Of a stretch of 64,000 nt of DNA, positions 1 through 7,934 are shown one piece after another. Every line of letters begins with the position of its first letter. The first letter of the stretch is position 1. The DNA lies in the NCBI GenBank assembly GCA_027311945.1, contig DAICXZ010000033.1, forward strand, positions 32,880 to 96,879, written 5' to 3'. The notes below the pieces were generated by a model. It was not told where the DNA came from. It worked only from the letters and a program-made list of their open reading frames with translations, and did not search any database. The position numbers were made by a program, and so were the translations under genes. Origin of the DNA: Erythrobacter sp. Lineage in GTDB: Bacteria; Pseudomonadota; Alphaproteobacteria; Sphingomonadales; Sphingomonadaceae.

Positions 1-549
1 CTCAGCCGTGACGCCGATGGCGACGGCGCCGAGCAGGTTGTTGACCAGCTTCATCGTCTGCCCCGCTCCGGGCGTATCACCCATGAAGATCGGCTTGCCC
101 AGTCGTTCGAGCAGCGGTTCAAGCGTGGGGAAATGCTCCGCCGGGCCGCCCACCATCAGCGACAGCGTGCCAGCGTGCGCCTTGGCGATCCCGCCCGATA
201 CCGGCGCGTCGAAGCTCGCCACACCCCTTGGCGCAAGCAAAGCACCGAGTTCGACTGCAAGCTTCGGCCCCGAAGTGGAAAGGTCGCACAGGATCGCGGG
301 GCTGCCGCCGCTGGCAATCTCGGCCACGGCGTCGCGCACGATGGCCGGGGTGGGCAGACTGGTGAAGACCACATCGCACTGTGCGCCGAGCGCCTTGGCA
401 CTGCCAGCAGCCTCAGCCCCCTTAGCAACCAGCGCCGCGACTGCATCGGGGGCGATGTCGTGGACGAGCAGGCGGTCGACATGACCGATCAGCCGTTCCG
501 CCATGCCTGCGCCCATCCGGCCCAGTCCCAGAAATCCAACGGTGGTCAT
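1..549 (-). CDS. NAD(P)-dependent 3-hydroxyisobutyrate dehydrogenase-like oxidoreductase (C-terminus outside window)
   Basis: Beta-hydroxyacid dehydrogenase family member, which would oxidise a 3-hydroxyacid or reduce a semialdehyde in the cytoplasm. Only the first 183 codons are present; the frame is still open at base 1. Residues 8-13 read GLGRMG, the Rossmann dinucleotide-binding glycine motif. An APVSGG substrate-binding motif lies near residue 115, and Lys167 in KLVNN matches the family's catalytic lysine. The ATG overlaps the stop of the upstream MBL-fold gene by ATGA, so the two are probably translationally coupled and this gene closes the minus-strand catabolic operon within the window. 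The exact substrate (3-hydroxyisobutyrate, tartronate semialdehyde or other) cannot be told from sequence. Confidence 0.9.
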   Translation of the reverse strand, partial: MTTVGFLGLGRMGAGMAERLIGHVDRLLVHDIAPDAVAALVAKGAEAAGSAKALGAQCDVVFTSLPTPAIVRDAVAEIASGGSPAILCDLSTSGPKLAVELGALLAPRGVASFDAPVSGGIAKAHAGTLSLMVGGPAEHFPTLEPLLERLGKPIFMGDTPGAGQTMKLVNNLLGAVAIGVTAE

Positions 550-1367
550 GCTTGCTCCGATAAGGCTGATGCGATGGGTTTGTGCGGCGCGAGGTCCACG
601 CGCGCGATGTCATCTTTCGACGGGAAACAGCTTAGCACCAGCGGATCGTGGCCCGGTATGACATGATCGAGCGACTGGCCCGCCAGGTCCATCAGGCGGC
701 CTTGGGCATTCGCGTAGGCGGCCTTGTCGATGAAGATCGGAAAGGGAATTGCGCGGGTAATATTGGCGTATAGGTGCGCCGCGTCACTCGCCAGCACCAC
801 CGGGCCGCGTGCGGTGTCGCAGACCACCGCCTGCAACCCGGCGGTGTGCCCAGCCAGCTGCACCAGCCGGATGCCCGGTGCGAACTCGCTGTCACCATCG
901 TGGAATACCACTTGATCGGCATAGAGTTTTCGCACCAGCTGCGCGACCGGCTCGCCATCGAACGGCGCGCGGGTCGGTTCGTCGAGAATGCGGCGGCTGG
1001 TGGCGAAGGCCAGCTCGGCATCCTGCACGTGAAACCGCGCATTGGGAAAGGTGCTGAGCGACCCGGCGTGGTCAAAGTGCAGGTGGGTGAGGATCACGTC
1101 CTCGACCAGCAGCGGATCGATCCCCGCCGCGCGCAGCCCTTCGCCCACCGGACGGATGATCTGCCGCCCCCGCGCGACCGCTGCCTCCTCGCCGAAGCCG
1201 GTGTCGACCACGACCGGCGGCGCGCCCTCGCGGTGGATCGCCCAGACGAAGTAATCGAGCGGCATCGGCAGGTCGTGATCGTCCACCGGTGCGGCGAAAT
1301 TGGCGGACGCCGCCCGCTCATGCCGGGCATAGCGGATGGCGTCGATACGGGTGACGGGCGCGCTCAA
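546..1367 (-). CDS. MBL-fold metallo-hydrolase, N-acyl homoserine lactonase-like
   Basis: A 273-residue metallo-beta-lactamase-fold hydrolase. HLHFDH at residues 95-100 is the HxHxDH zinc site; His174, Asp195 and His240 supply the other predicted ligands. Family members hydrolyse lactones, thioesters and related bonds; the arrangement is that of the AHL-lactonase group, but in this operon a pathway lactone or ester is a likelier substrate than a quorum signal. No in-frame ATG fits the fold. The start chosen is TTG at 1367, which overlaps the TGA stop of the P450 gene, giving MSAPVTRIDA at the N-terminus. A longer frame continues upstream only as a shadow inside the P450 gene. The stop overlaps the next gene by ATGA. 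Confidence 0.85.
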   Translation of the reverse strand: MSAPVTRIDAIRYARHERAASANFAAPVDDHDLPMPLDYFVWAIHREGAPPVVVDTGFGEEAAVARGRQIIRPVGEGLRAAGIDPLLVEDVILTHLHFDHAGSLSTFPNARFHVQDAELAFATSRRILDEPTRAPFDGEPVAQLVRKLYADQVVFHDGDSEFAPGIRLVQLAGHTAGLQAVVCDTARGPVVLASDAAHLYANITRAIPFPIFIDKAAYANAQGRLMDLAGQSLDHVIPGHDPLVLSCFPSKDDIARVDLAPHKPIASALSEQA

Positions 1368-2545
1368 GTGAACGTGAGCCTCACCGGCTGCTTGATCGGG
1401 CCGTGGCCGACCGTGGTCATCCACGGCTCGTAGTCGCCCGCGATCTCGAACGCTTCCACCTCGCGCACCAGCGTGCCGAGAAACGCCTGCGCTTCGGTCT
1501 GCGCCAGCATCCGCCCGACGCAGCCGTGCACCCCGTAACCCCAGCCGAGCGAGTGCTTCGTATCGCGCTCGATGCGATAGTCGTCGGGCGCGTCCCAGAA
1601 GCGAGGGTCGCGGTTGGCGGCGGCGAACATCAGCCCGCAGCGGGTGCCAGCGGGCACCACGTAGTCGTCGATAGCGACATCCACCGTGGCGATGCGGCCC
1701 GCCATGCGGCTGGGCGAATCCCACCGCAGCGATTCGTCGAAAGCCCCGCGCAGCAACTTGGGGTTGGCGCGCAGCTTCGCATATTCCTCGGGGAACATCG
1801 CCCAGGCGCGGATCGCGTTGGCCATGGTGAGATAGGTGGTGTCGGCCCCGGCGCTGAGCACGGTTTGCAGCAGCAGCTTGGCCTCGTCCTCGGTCACCTG
1901 CCCCGCGTCGGCGGCGGCGAAGATGCTCGCGCCGATGCCCTCGGGGTCGAGCGCGTTCCGATCACATGCGGTGCCGAGCCATTCGACCACGGCGCTAAAG
2001 TCGTGGTCCATCGCCTCGTCGAACAGCTCGCCCGGCGGGCCCATCGTGGCCCAGACCATCTGCGAGAAACCGTGCATGTGGTGGCGGCCCTCCTTCGGCA
2101 GGCCGAGCACCTCGGGCAGGATGTCGAAGATCCACGCCTGGGTGATCTCGCCCACGGCATCGACAGCCTCGCCTTCGCGTTCGCGCAGCTTGCCGACGAA
2201 CTGTTCGGCCGAAGCCTGAAAGATCGCCTTGGTCCGCTCCAGCGCACGCGGGCTGAGCGCATCCTGCACCACCTTGCGCACCTGCGTGTGGCGGGGCGGG
2301 TCGTCGGTCAGCAGGATTTCGGGCCGCGGCGAATTGGGATCGTGCCATGGGCGGCTGGCGGAGGAAAAGCTCTTCCAGTCGAGCAGCCCGCTGGTCACGT
2401 GTTCGTGCCGTGCGATCATGCAGGTGCCATCATGCAGCCGCACCACGGGGGCGAACTCGCGTAAGCCATCGTCCACCGCGCGGGCATCGCGCACGGCCTC
2501 GGGCGTGAAGATGTCGAGCGGATAGTCGGGGATCGGTTTGGTCAT
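1364..2545 (-). CDS. Cytochrome P450
   Basis: A 393-residue soluble bacterial P450 (class I size). Visible landmarks are the I-helix oxygen-activation motif AGADTT, the K-helix ExxR in DESLR, and the haem loop GYGVHGCVG with Cys342 as the thiolate ligand. The usual phenylalanine before the haem loop is tryptophan here (LGWGYG). The start is the ATG of MTKPIPDYPL; an upstream extension reads through a palindromic repeat and is not credible. It would hydroxylate or demethylate an unidentified organic substrate using electrons from a ferredoxin and reductase. Neither is encoded next to it; the nearest candidate reductase is at 19406-20632. It is co-transcribed with two MBL hydrolases and a GMC dehydrogenase, so it probably performs an early step of this catabolic cluster. 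Confidence 0.95.
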   Translation of the reverse strand: MTKPIPDYPLDIFTPEAVRDARAVDDGLREFAPVVRLHDGTCMIARHEHVTSGLLDWKSFSSASRPWHDPNSPRPEILLTDDPPRHTQVRKVVQDALSPRALERTKAIFQASAEQFVGKLREREGEAVDAVGEITQAWIFDILPEVLGLPKEGRHHMHGFSQMVWATMGPPGELFDEAMDHDFSAVVEWLGTACDRNALDPEGIGASIFAAADAGQVTEDEAKLLLQTVLSAGADTTYLTMANAIRAWAMFPEEYAKLRANPKLLRGAFDESLRWDSPSRMAGRIATVDVAIDDYVVPAGTRCGLMFAAANRDPRFWDAPDDYRIERDTKHSLGWGYGVHGCVGRMLAQTEAQAFLGTLVREVEAFEIAGDYEPWMTTVGHGPIKQPVRLTFT

Positions 2546-2562
2546 GCAGATACTCCTCCCAT

Positions 2563-2644
2563 CGTCACCCCGGACTTGATCCGGGGTTCCGCTAAGGCGA
2601 GCATGATGCAGAAGCAGGACCCCGGCTCGGGGGCCGGGGTGACG
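2563..2644. repeat. REP-like palindromic doublet
   Basis: Two adjacent hairpins: CCCCGG/CCGGGG at 2568-2586 and CCCCGG/CCGGGG at 2620-2639. The whole unit is bounded by 11-bp arms, CGTCACCCCGG at 2563-2573 and its exact complement at 2634-2644. It lies in the only sizeable gap of the minus-strand operon, between the MBL gene and the P450 gene. The layout matches intergenic REP/BIME-type repeats that are abundant in sphingomonad genomes. It may stabilise or attenuate the operon mRNA. Confidence 0.75.
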
Positions 2645-2660
2645 GAAAGGTGGGCGCAGC

Positions 2661-3554
2661 TCACAGCCCCAGCCCCCGGAACCACACCTTGCCATCCGTG
2701 CCGGTCTCGAAATGCCCGGCGGTAGGCTCGGCGAAGTGCGCGCCGACGATCAGGGTGCCGCTGTCCTTGTATTTCTCGACGAAGGCGACACGGGCGGCGC
2801 GGCCCGCGTCCTTGTCCATGTCGAACGTGGCATCGCGGTGCGGCATCGCGCATTGCATCGGGTGATGCATCAGATCGCCGGTGATGACTGCGCTTTCGCC
2901 CTTGCTCTCGATGCGCACGTGTATGTGCCCCGGCGTGTGGCCGTGGCTCGGCTCGCAGGTGAGTTCGGGGCAGATCCGGTGGTCGGTGTCGACAAAATCA
3001 GCCATGCCCAGGGCCACGATCGGATCGACGCATTCGACAAGGTGGCCATCCGAATGCACGCCGTCGTGGCGGATCACCTTCTGCCATGCTTCGTATTCGG
3101 TCTTGCCGAACAGGTAGCGGGCGTTGGGGAAGGTCGGCTTGTATTCGCCCGTTTCGGGGTCTTTGTAGGTGTTCCAGCCGACGTGATCAAAGTGGAGGTG
3201 GGTGCAGAACACAAGGTCGACCTGATCGCGCGTAATACCGAGGCTTTCGAGGCCTTCCAGAAACCCCTCCGGCAGGTTGCAGAACACGTCAAAATCACGC
3301 TCCCGCCCCGCGCCGATGCACGAATCGACCACGATCACCTTGTCGGGCGTCTGCACCACGAAGCCCTGGAAGTTCATCCGCTGCTGGCCTTCGCTCGTGG
3401 CATAGTGCGGATGCAGCCAGTCGAGCGCGATCACCTCTTCGGGCGTGGCGTCGGGCATGGTCATGTGGATGTCGTCGCGGAAGTCCCACAGCTCGACGAT
3501 GCGGCTGATTGTCACATCGCCGACCGTCCAGCTCTTTACGTGCTCTGCGGCCAT
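2661..3554 (-). CDS. MBL-fold metallo-hydrolase
   Basis: A 297-residue metallo-beta-lactamase-fold enzyme, second of its family in this cluster. HLHFDH at residues 119-124 is the HxHxDH zinc motif. Downstream GHTPGH and TGDLMHH supply the third histidine and bridging aspartate regions, and GAHF near the end supplies the last histidine. It is only distantly similar to the 273-residue paralogue at 546-1367, so the two probably act on different intermediates. The start is the ATG giving MAAEHVKSW, 10 bases after the GMC dehydrogenase stop, with an AGGAGAG ribosome site inside that gap. The substrate is unknown. Confidence 0.9.
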   Translation of the reverse strand: MAAEHVKSWTVGDVTISRIVELWDFRDDIHMTMPDATPEEVIALDWLHPHYATSEGQQRMNFQGFVVQTPDKVIVVDSCIGAGRERDFDVFCNLPEGFLEGLESLGITRDQVDLVFCTHLHFDHVGWNTYKDPETGEYKPTFPNARYLFGKTEYEAWQKVIRHDGVHSDGHLVECVDPIVALGMADFVDTDHRICPELTCEPSHGHTPGHIHVRIESKGESAVITGDLMHHPMQCAMPHRDATFDMDKDAGRAARVAFVEKYKDSGTLIVGAHFAEPTAGHFETGTDGKVWFRGLGL

Positions 3555-3564
3555 TGTCCTCTCC

Positions 3565-5235
3565 TCAGGCTACCACTGCCGTGTTCGGCTTGTAGCGTGC
3601 TACACTTTCCTCCGGCAGCTGCGCCGGTGTCAACTGCGCTTTGCCGAGGACGAAGTCGGCGCATTTCTCGCCGATCATCACGCAGGGGGCATTGGTGTTG
3701 CCGCCGATCACGCTGGGCATCACGCTGGCATCAGCCACGCGCAGGCCCGCGATCCCGCGCAGGCGCAGCTGCGGATCGACCACGGCGCCGGGGTCGTCCG
3801 CAGCACCCATCTTGCAGGTGCCGACCGGGTGATGGACCGTGTAGCCGGTCTCGCGGATATAGGCGTCGAACTGGTCGTCGAGATAGCAATCGGGGCCGGG
3901 GGCGACTTCGGTTGCGCGATACTTCGCGAACGGCGGCATGGCGAATACCCCGCGGCTGATCTTCAGCGCGCGGATCAGCGGCTGGATATCGTCGGGGTGT
4001 TCGAGCAGGTGCGGGTCGATCAGCGGCGCCTCGGCGGGGTCGGCGCTGGCGAGCGTCACTTCGCCCCGGCTCTTGGGATAAAGCGCCACCGGGCTGATCG
4101 CGAAGCCGTGGCCGACCGGGAACGGCACGCCCTTCACCGTCAGCCGCTTGGCCGGCTGGAGCACGAATTGCACGTCGGCGCGCGGCAGATCGGGCAGGGT
4201 CTTGAGGAAGGCGACGCTTTCGAACACATTGCCCGCCAGCGGCCCCTTGCGGGTGAGCAGGTAGTTGAAAAACTGGAAAATATTGCGCGGCATGGCGCGC
4301 CAACTGATGCCGTAGCTGGTCATATCGCCCGTCTCCATGTGGATCGGGCTGGCGACATGGTCGTGATAGTTCTGGCCGACGCCCGGCAGATCGTGGACCA
4401 CTTCGATGCCGTGCGCTTTCAGATGCGCGGCGGGGCCAATGCCGGAGAGCATCAGGATATGCGGGCTCTGCACCGCACCGGCGCTGAGGATCACCTCATG
4501 GCGGGCGCGGAGCACCCGGCCATCGGTCAGCGCGACGCCGGTGGCGCGCTTATCCTCGACCACAATGCGCGCCACGCGGGCATCGACCTGCACATGGATG
4601 TTGCCGCGCGCCATCGCCGGGCGGAGCATGCATTTCGCCGTAGTCTCGCGCTGGCCATCGCGGATCAGGCCCTGGCGGCGGCCATAGCCCTCCGGATTCG
4701 GGCCGTTGAAATCTGGGCAGGCGGGGAATTGCAACTCGCCCAAGGCATTCATGAAGTCGTAGTTGAGCGGGTTGGGCCCCTCGACCATCTTGGCGTTTAT
4801 CGGGCCATTCGTCCCGTGGAAGACGCTTTCCGGATAATCCTCGTTGTGTTCGGTGCGGGTGAAGTAGGGCAGCACCTCGGCATAGGACCAGCCCTTGCAG
4901 CCCGCGTCGGCCCAATCGTCATAATCGGTGGGGTGGCCGCGAAAGTAGACCATCCCGTTGATCGAGCCCGAGCCGCCGATGACCTTGCCGCGCGGCACGC
5001 CGATTTTTCGCCCTGCCATGCCGGGCTGGGGGACGGTTTCGAAGCCCCAGTTGGTGGCCTTGCGCCCGATGGCGGCGGCGACGAAGCTCGGCACGTGAAT
5101 GAACGGATGGCTGTCATGCCCGCCCGCTTCGAGCACGCAGACGGTTTTGCTGGTGTCCTCGCCCAGCCGCGCGGCCACGCAGGCGCCGGACGAGCCTGCG
5201 CCAATGACGATATAGTCGAATTCGCCTGCCAGCAT
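3565..5235 (-). CDS. GMC-family FAD-dependent alcohol dehydrogenase (choline dehydrogenase-like)
   Basis: A 556-residue glucose-methanol-choline oxidoreductase, a normal length for the family. The N-terminal FAD site GAGSSG begins at residue 12. The C-terminal catalytic pair is His469 (HPVGTCKMG) and Asn513 (GGNTNAP). It would oxidise a primary or secondary alcohol to aldehyde or ketone, passing electrons to a quinone or other acceptor. Annotators often call such proteins choline or alcohol dehydrogenase, but there is no betaine-pathway gene nearby. Next to a P450, oxidation of the P450-generated alcohol is the simplest role. It is followed after 10 bases by the MBL gene. Confidence 0.95.
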   Translation of the reverse strand: MLAGEFDYIVIGAGSSGACVAARLGEDTSKTVCVLEAGGHDSHPFIHVPSFVAAAIGRKATNWGFETVPQPGMAGRKIGVPRGKVIGGSGSINGMVYFRGHPTDYDDWADAGCKGWSYAEVLPYFTRTEHNEDYPESVFHGTNGPINAKMVEGPNPLNYDFMNALGELQFPACPDFNGPNPEGYGRRQGLIRDGQRETTAKCMLRPAMARGNIHVQVDARVARIVVEDKRATGVALTDGRVLRARHEVILSAGAVQSPHILMLSGIGPAAHLKAHGIEVVHDLPGVGQNYHDHVASPIHMETGDMTSYGISWRAMPRNIFQFFNYLLTRKGPLAGNVFESVAFLKTLPDLPRADVQFVLQPAKRLTVKGVPFPVGHGFAISPVALYPKSRGEVTLASADPAEAPLIDPHLLEHPDDIQPLIRALKISRGVFAMPPFAKYRATEVAPGPDCYLDDQFDAYIRETGYTVHHPVGTCKMGAADDPGAVVDPQLRLRGIAGLRVADASVMPSVIGGNTNAPCVMIGEKCADFVLGKAQLTPAQLPEESVARYKPNTAVVA

Positions 5236-5286
5236 TTTGGTACTCTCCCGTGGCGCATGGTGCCAGCGGGAGGGATGATTGCAAGG

Positions 5287-5841
5287 CTAATTGTGTTGGG
5301 CGTTAGGGTTGGGGGAATGTGCTTGTTGGTAACGCGCCACAGCTTTCCGCACCAACTCCTCCTCGATATCTTCAAGGTTCGTCGCGCTGTACGCTCTCAT
5401 CCGCCAGTCACCGTCGATATAGTGCTGGCCAACAGGGGATTCGAAGAACGCTACGAGCTGGCGCAACTCTTCTTCGGTATACTCCCAGTTGATGTGGCCT
5501 TCGAACTCTTCCTGATACGTCGGTCGGAAATGTTCATATTCAGCTTTGAGTGCCTCAATCGGCCCGGTGATTGCCTCAAATAACGTGGTGGCAGCCGTAC
5601 CAGAATTCCAATCGAGCTGAGTATTTAGCGCGTACCGCTCCAAGAAGCTGCCGCTATCGAGCTCTCGTTGTAGTCCCGTTGCAGACATGAATCTGCGGAT
5701 GAGCCGCTGTTTCTCAGCATTTGCTGGCCGTTCGTTCATAGCAGATGGATAGATCTCAGGATTTTGCGCGAACAGGCCGCTGGAAGCACCAATGATCGCT
5801 AAGCCGCAAACTGTGCTGCGTAAGAATTTACTCCCCATCAT
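5287..5841 (-). CDS. Putative exported DUF2059-like protein
   Basis: A 184-residue protein with an N-terminal hydrophobic stretch (about residues 8-25, ending FAQ) that looks like a secretion signal. The segment near residue 130 (VAFFESPVGQHYI) resembles the DUF2059 helical core; family function is unknown. It sits inside the catabolic operon, overlapping the upstream citryl-CoA lyase-like gene by 14 bases, yet base composition is visibly lower in GC than both neighbours and codon use is less biased. It may be a late insertion that took advantage of the operon. No catalytic motif is visible. Confidence 0.7.
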   Translation of the reverse strand: MMGSKFLRSTVCGLAIIGASSGLFAQNPEIYPSAMNERPANAEKQRLIRRFMSATGLQRELDSGSFLERYALNTQLDWNSGTAATTLFEAITGPIEALKAEYEHFRPTYQEEFEGHINWEYTEEELRQLVAFFESPVGQHYIDGDWRMRAYSATNLEDIEEELVRKAVARYQQAHSPNPNAQHN

Positions 5842-6610
5842 AGCTAATCGCCCCAGCCGCTGCCCCGCTCATCACAAACCCGATAGGCCGCTCGGCCTCC
5901 TCGGTCAGGTGCCCGATCAGCCCGCCGGTCCGGCACAACAGGCCAATCCCCTTCAGCGCCGCGACCGGCCAGCCCAGATCGAGCATGATCGCGGGGATCG
6001 GGCCGTTGACGTTCACCGGCAGTGCGCGGCCAATCGCCTCGGGCAGGGCCGCCTGCAAAGCGCGCATCATCGCCACGTGCTCGCCGCTCGCGCCGCGTTC
6101 GTCGGCCAGTTTGAGCAGCAGATTCGCGCGCGGGTCGCCTTCGGAGTGTTGCGGGTGGCCGAAGCCGGGGACGGCTTTCGTATGCTCGCGCCACTTGGCA
6201 ATCTGGCGCTTGGCCACCTGTTCCACCGGGTCGCCGCTCGCGCGCTGGTCCAGCACGCAGTCGTGGTAGAAACGCCCGGCAACCTCCGCGCTGCCCAGCA
6301 CCACCGAGCCGCAGCCCAGCAATCCCGCCGCGACCGCGCCCTGCACCGCCTCCGGCGCGGCGGCGAGCGTCATCCTTGCGGCGACCACCGATGGCACCAA
6401 CCCGTGTTCGGCCAGCGCACAGAGCACGGCGTTGAGGAAGAAGCTCTGGTTCTCGTCCGGCTCTTCGCCCGTCACCAGCAGCCAGAAGTAGCTGGAGAAA
6501 TCGAACTTGCCGATGATGTCTTCGCACAAGTTCCGCCCGCGCACGGTGATGCTCTCTGCGTCCGAGGTGCAGATCGCAGTAAAGGGCTGGTCCTGTTTGC
6601 CGATGCGCAT
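5828..6610 (-). CDS. Citrate-synthase-superfamily protein (citryl-CoA lyase-like)
   Basis: A 260-residue protein matching the short citrate synthase/citryl-CoA lyase type, which makes or breaks a C-C bond between acyl-CoA and an oxoacid. The central PGFGHPQH keeps the family histidine (His152). However, where citrate synthases have the first catalytic histidine in an HGG motif this protein reads GSVVLGSAE (101-109), and the NVD aspartate is replaced by asparagine (Asn202 in NVNG). It is therefore either a distinct subfamily or not a conventional citryl-CoA lyase. It is the first gene of the minus-strand operon and diverges from a CaiB-type CoA-transferase, so a CoA-thioester substrate made by that transferase is plausible. 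Confidence 0.85.
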   Translation of the reverse strand: MRIGKQDQPFTAICTSDAESITVRGRNLCEDIIGKFDFSSYFWLLVTGEEPDENQSFFLNAVLCALAEHGLVPSVVAARMTLAAAPEAVQGAVAAGLLGCGSVVLGSAEVAGRFYHDCVLDQRASGDPVEQVAKRQIAKWREHTKAVPGFGHPQHSEGDPRANLLLKLADERGASGEHVAMMRALQAALPEAIGRALPVNVNGPIPAIMLDLGWPVAALKGIGLLCRTGGLIGHLTEEAERPIGFVMSGAAAGAISYDGE

Positions 6611-6626
6611 TCAATTCTCCCAGATC

Positions 6627-6717
6627 CGCTCGTGCTGAGCTTGTCGAAGCACCGATTTTTTTTTTTCAAGCTCGGACTAGAAGCAAGGACGGTCCTTCGA
6701 CAAGCTCAGGACGAGCG
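6627..6717. repeat. 27-bp imperfect inverted repeat, REP-like intergenic element
   Basis: The left arm at 6627-6653 and right arm at 6691-6717 are reverse complements with two mismatches; both carry the core CTGAGCTTGTCGAAG. The 37-base spacer includes a long T run. The core is a very common intergenic palindrome in sphingomonads. It lies between two divergent genes, so it is not a terminator for either and may affect their shared promoter region. The CoA-transferase ribosome site (GGGAGAGATAA before the ATG) begins just beyond the right arm. Confidence 0.8.
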
Positions 6718-6742
6718 GGGGCGGGGAATGTGGGAGAGATAA

Positions 6743-7873
6743 ATGGCAAAACCACTCGCAGGCATTCGTGTGCTCGACATGGGCACCTTCATCACCGGCC
6801 CGGCCTGCGGCATGCTGCTGGCGGACCTTGGGGCCGAGGTTATCAAGGTCGAGATGCCCGAGACGGGCGATCCGTTCCGCGCCTTCAAGGGCGACCTCTA
6901 TTCGCCGCATTATCAGACCTATAACCGCAACAAGAAGTCGATCACGCTCAACACCAAGGTGAGCGAGGACGACCGCAAGGCGCTGGATGAACTGGTGAAA
7001 ACGGCCGACGTGTTCATCCAGAATTTCCGCCCCGGCGTGGCCGAGCGGCTCCATGTGGATGCGGAGCGTTTGCAGGCGATCAACCCGCGGCTGGTCTATG
7101 TCGACATATCGGGCTTCGGCAACGATGGCCCGTGGAAGGACCGCCCGGCGTTCGACACCGTGGCGCAGGCCGCCTCGGGCTTCCTGCGGCTGCTGGTGAA
7201 CCCCGGCAATCCGCGCGTGGTCGGCCCGGCGATTGGCGATGCGGTGACGGGCTTCTATGCCGCCTATGGCGTGCTCGCCGCGCTGTATGAGCGGGAGAAG
7301 ACGGGCAGGGGGCGGCGCGTGGAGACCTCGATGTTCGAGGCGATGGCGCACTTCAACCTCGACGACTTTACGCACTATCTCAGCGAGGGCGAGGTGATGG
7401 GGCCGTGGAGCCGCCCGCATGTTTCGCAAAGCTACGTGTTCGAATGTGCTGACGGCGGCTGGATCGCGCTGCACATGTCGAGCCCGCCCAAGTTCTGGGA
7501 GAATCTCGCCGAGGCGGTCGGCCAGCCCGACATGCTCGCGCGCCCTGAGTTCGAAAGCCGCCCGGCGCGGATCGAAAACTACGAGAACGTGGTGCGTTTC
7601 CTCGCCCCGATCTTTGCCGAGCAGCCCCGCGCGGTTTGGGAGCAGCGGCTCACCAGCCTCGAAGTGCCGCATTCGGCGGTCTATTCGAGCAAGGAAGTGC
7701 TGGAGGGCGACCTCGCGAAGCACCACCGGCTGGAGGTGAGCGGAGAGGGCCAGCGCGGTACATTCCGCACGATCCGCAATCCGATCCGGTTCGATGGCGA
7801 GGTGGAGGCCGATGTCACCCCGCCGCCCGAGCTCGGCCAGCACAATGAAGAAATACTTGGCCGCAAAAGCTAA
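6743..7873 (+). CDS. CaiB/BaiF-type (class III) CoA-transferase
   Basis: A 376-residue class III CoA-transferase, moving CoA between carboxylic acids without ATP. The catalytic aspartate is Asp166 in IGDAVTGF; the N-terminal segment ADLGAEVIKVE and the NRNKKS loop are typical. A GGGAGAGATAA ribosome site precedes the ATG. Next come a VOC protein and a MetE-like protein on the same strand; divergent upstream is the citryl-CoA lyase-like gene. It probably activates the carboxylic acid intermediate of this catabolic cluster. Family members are hard to assign to a substrate by sequence alone. Confidence 0.95.
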   Translation: MAKPLAGIRVLDMGTFITGPACGMLLADLGAEVIKVEMPETGDPFRAFKGDLYSPHYQTYNRNKKSITLNTKVSEDDRKALDELVKTADVFIQNFRPGVAERLHVDAERLQAINPRLVYVDISGFGNDGPWKDRPAFDTVAQAASGFLRLLVNPGNPRVVGPAIGDAVTGFYAAYGVLAALYEREKTGRGRRVETSMFEAMAHFNLDDFTHYLSEGEVMGPWSRPHVSQSYVFECADGGWIALHMSSPPKFWENLAEAVGQPDMLARPEFESRPARIENYENVVRFLAPIFAEQPRAVWEQRLTSLEVPHSAVYSSKEVLEGDLAKHHRLEVSGEGQRGTFRTIRNPIRFDGEVEADVTPPPELGQHNEEILGRKS

Positions 7874-7934
7874 TGCGTTAGATTGCCAAGCTTGAGGCCG
7901 TGCGAAAAGACTCGGCCCAACGGGAGAATGGATC

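Noticed and set aside
3445..5583. 712-residue plus-strand frame
   Set aside because: Antisense to the GMC dehydrogenase and the MBL gene, with no recognisable domain.
5828..6610. Assigning the gene symbol citE or gltA
   Set aside because: Two catalytic positions differ from both families and the length fits neither exactly.
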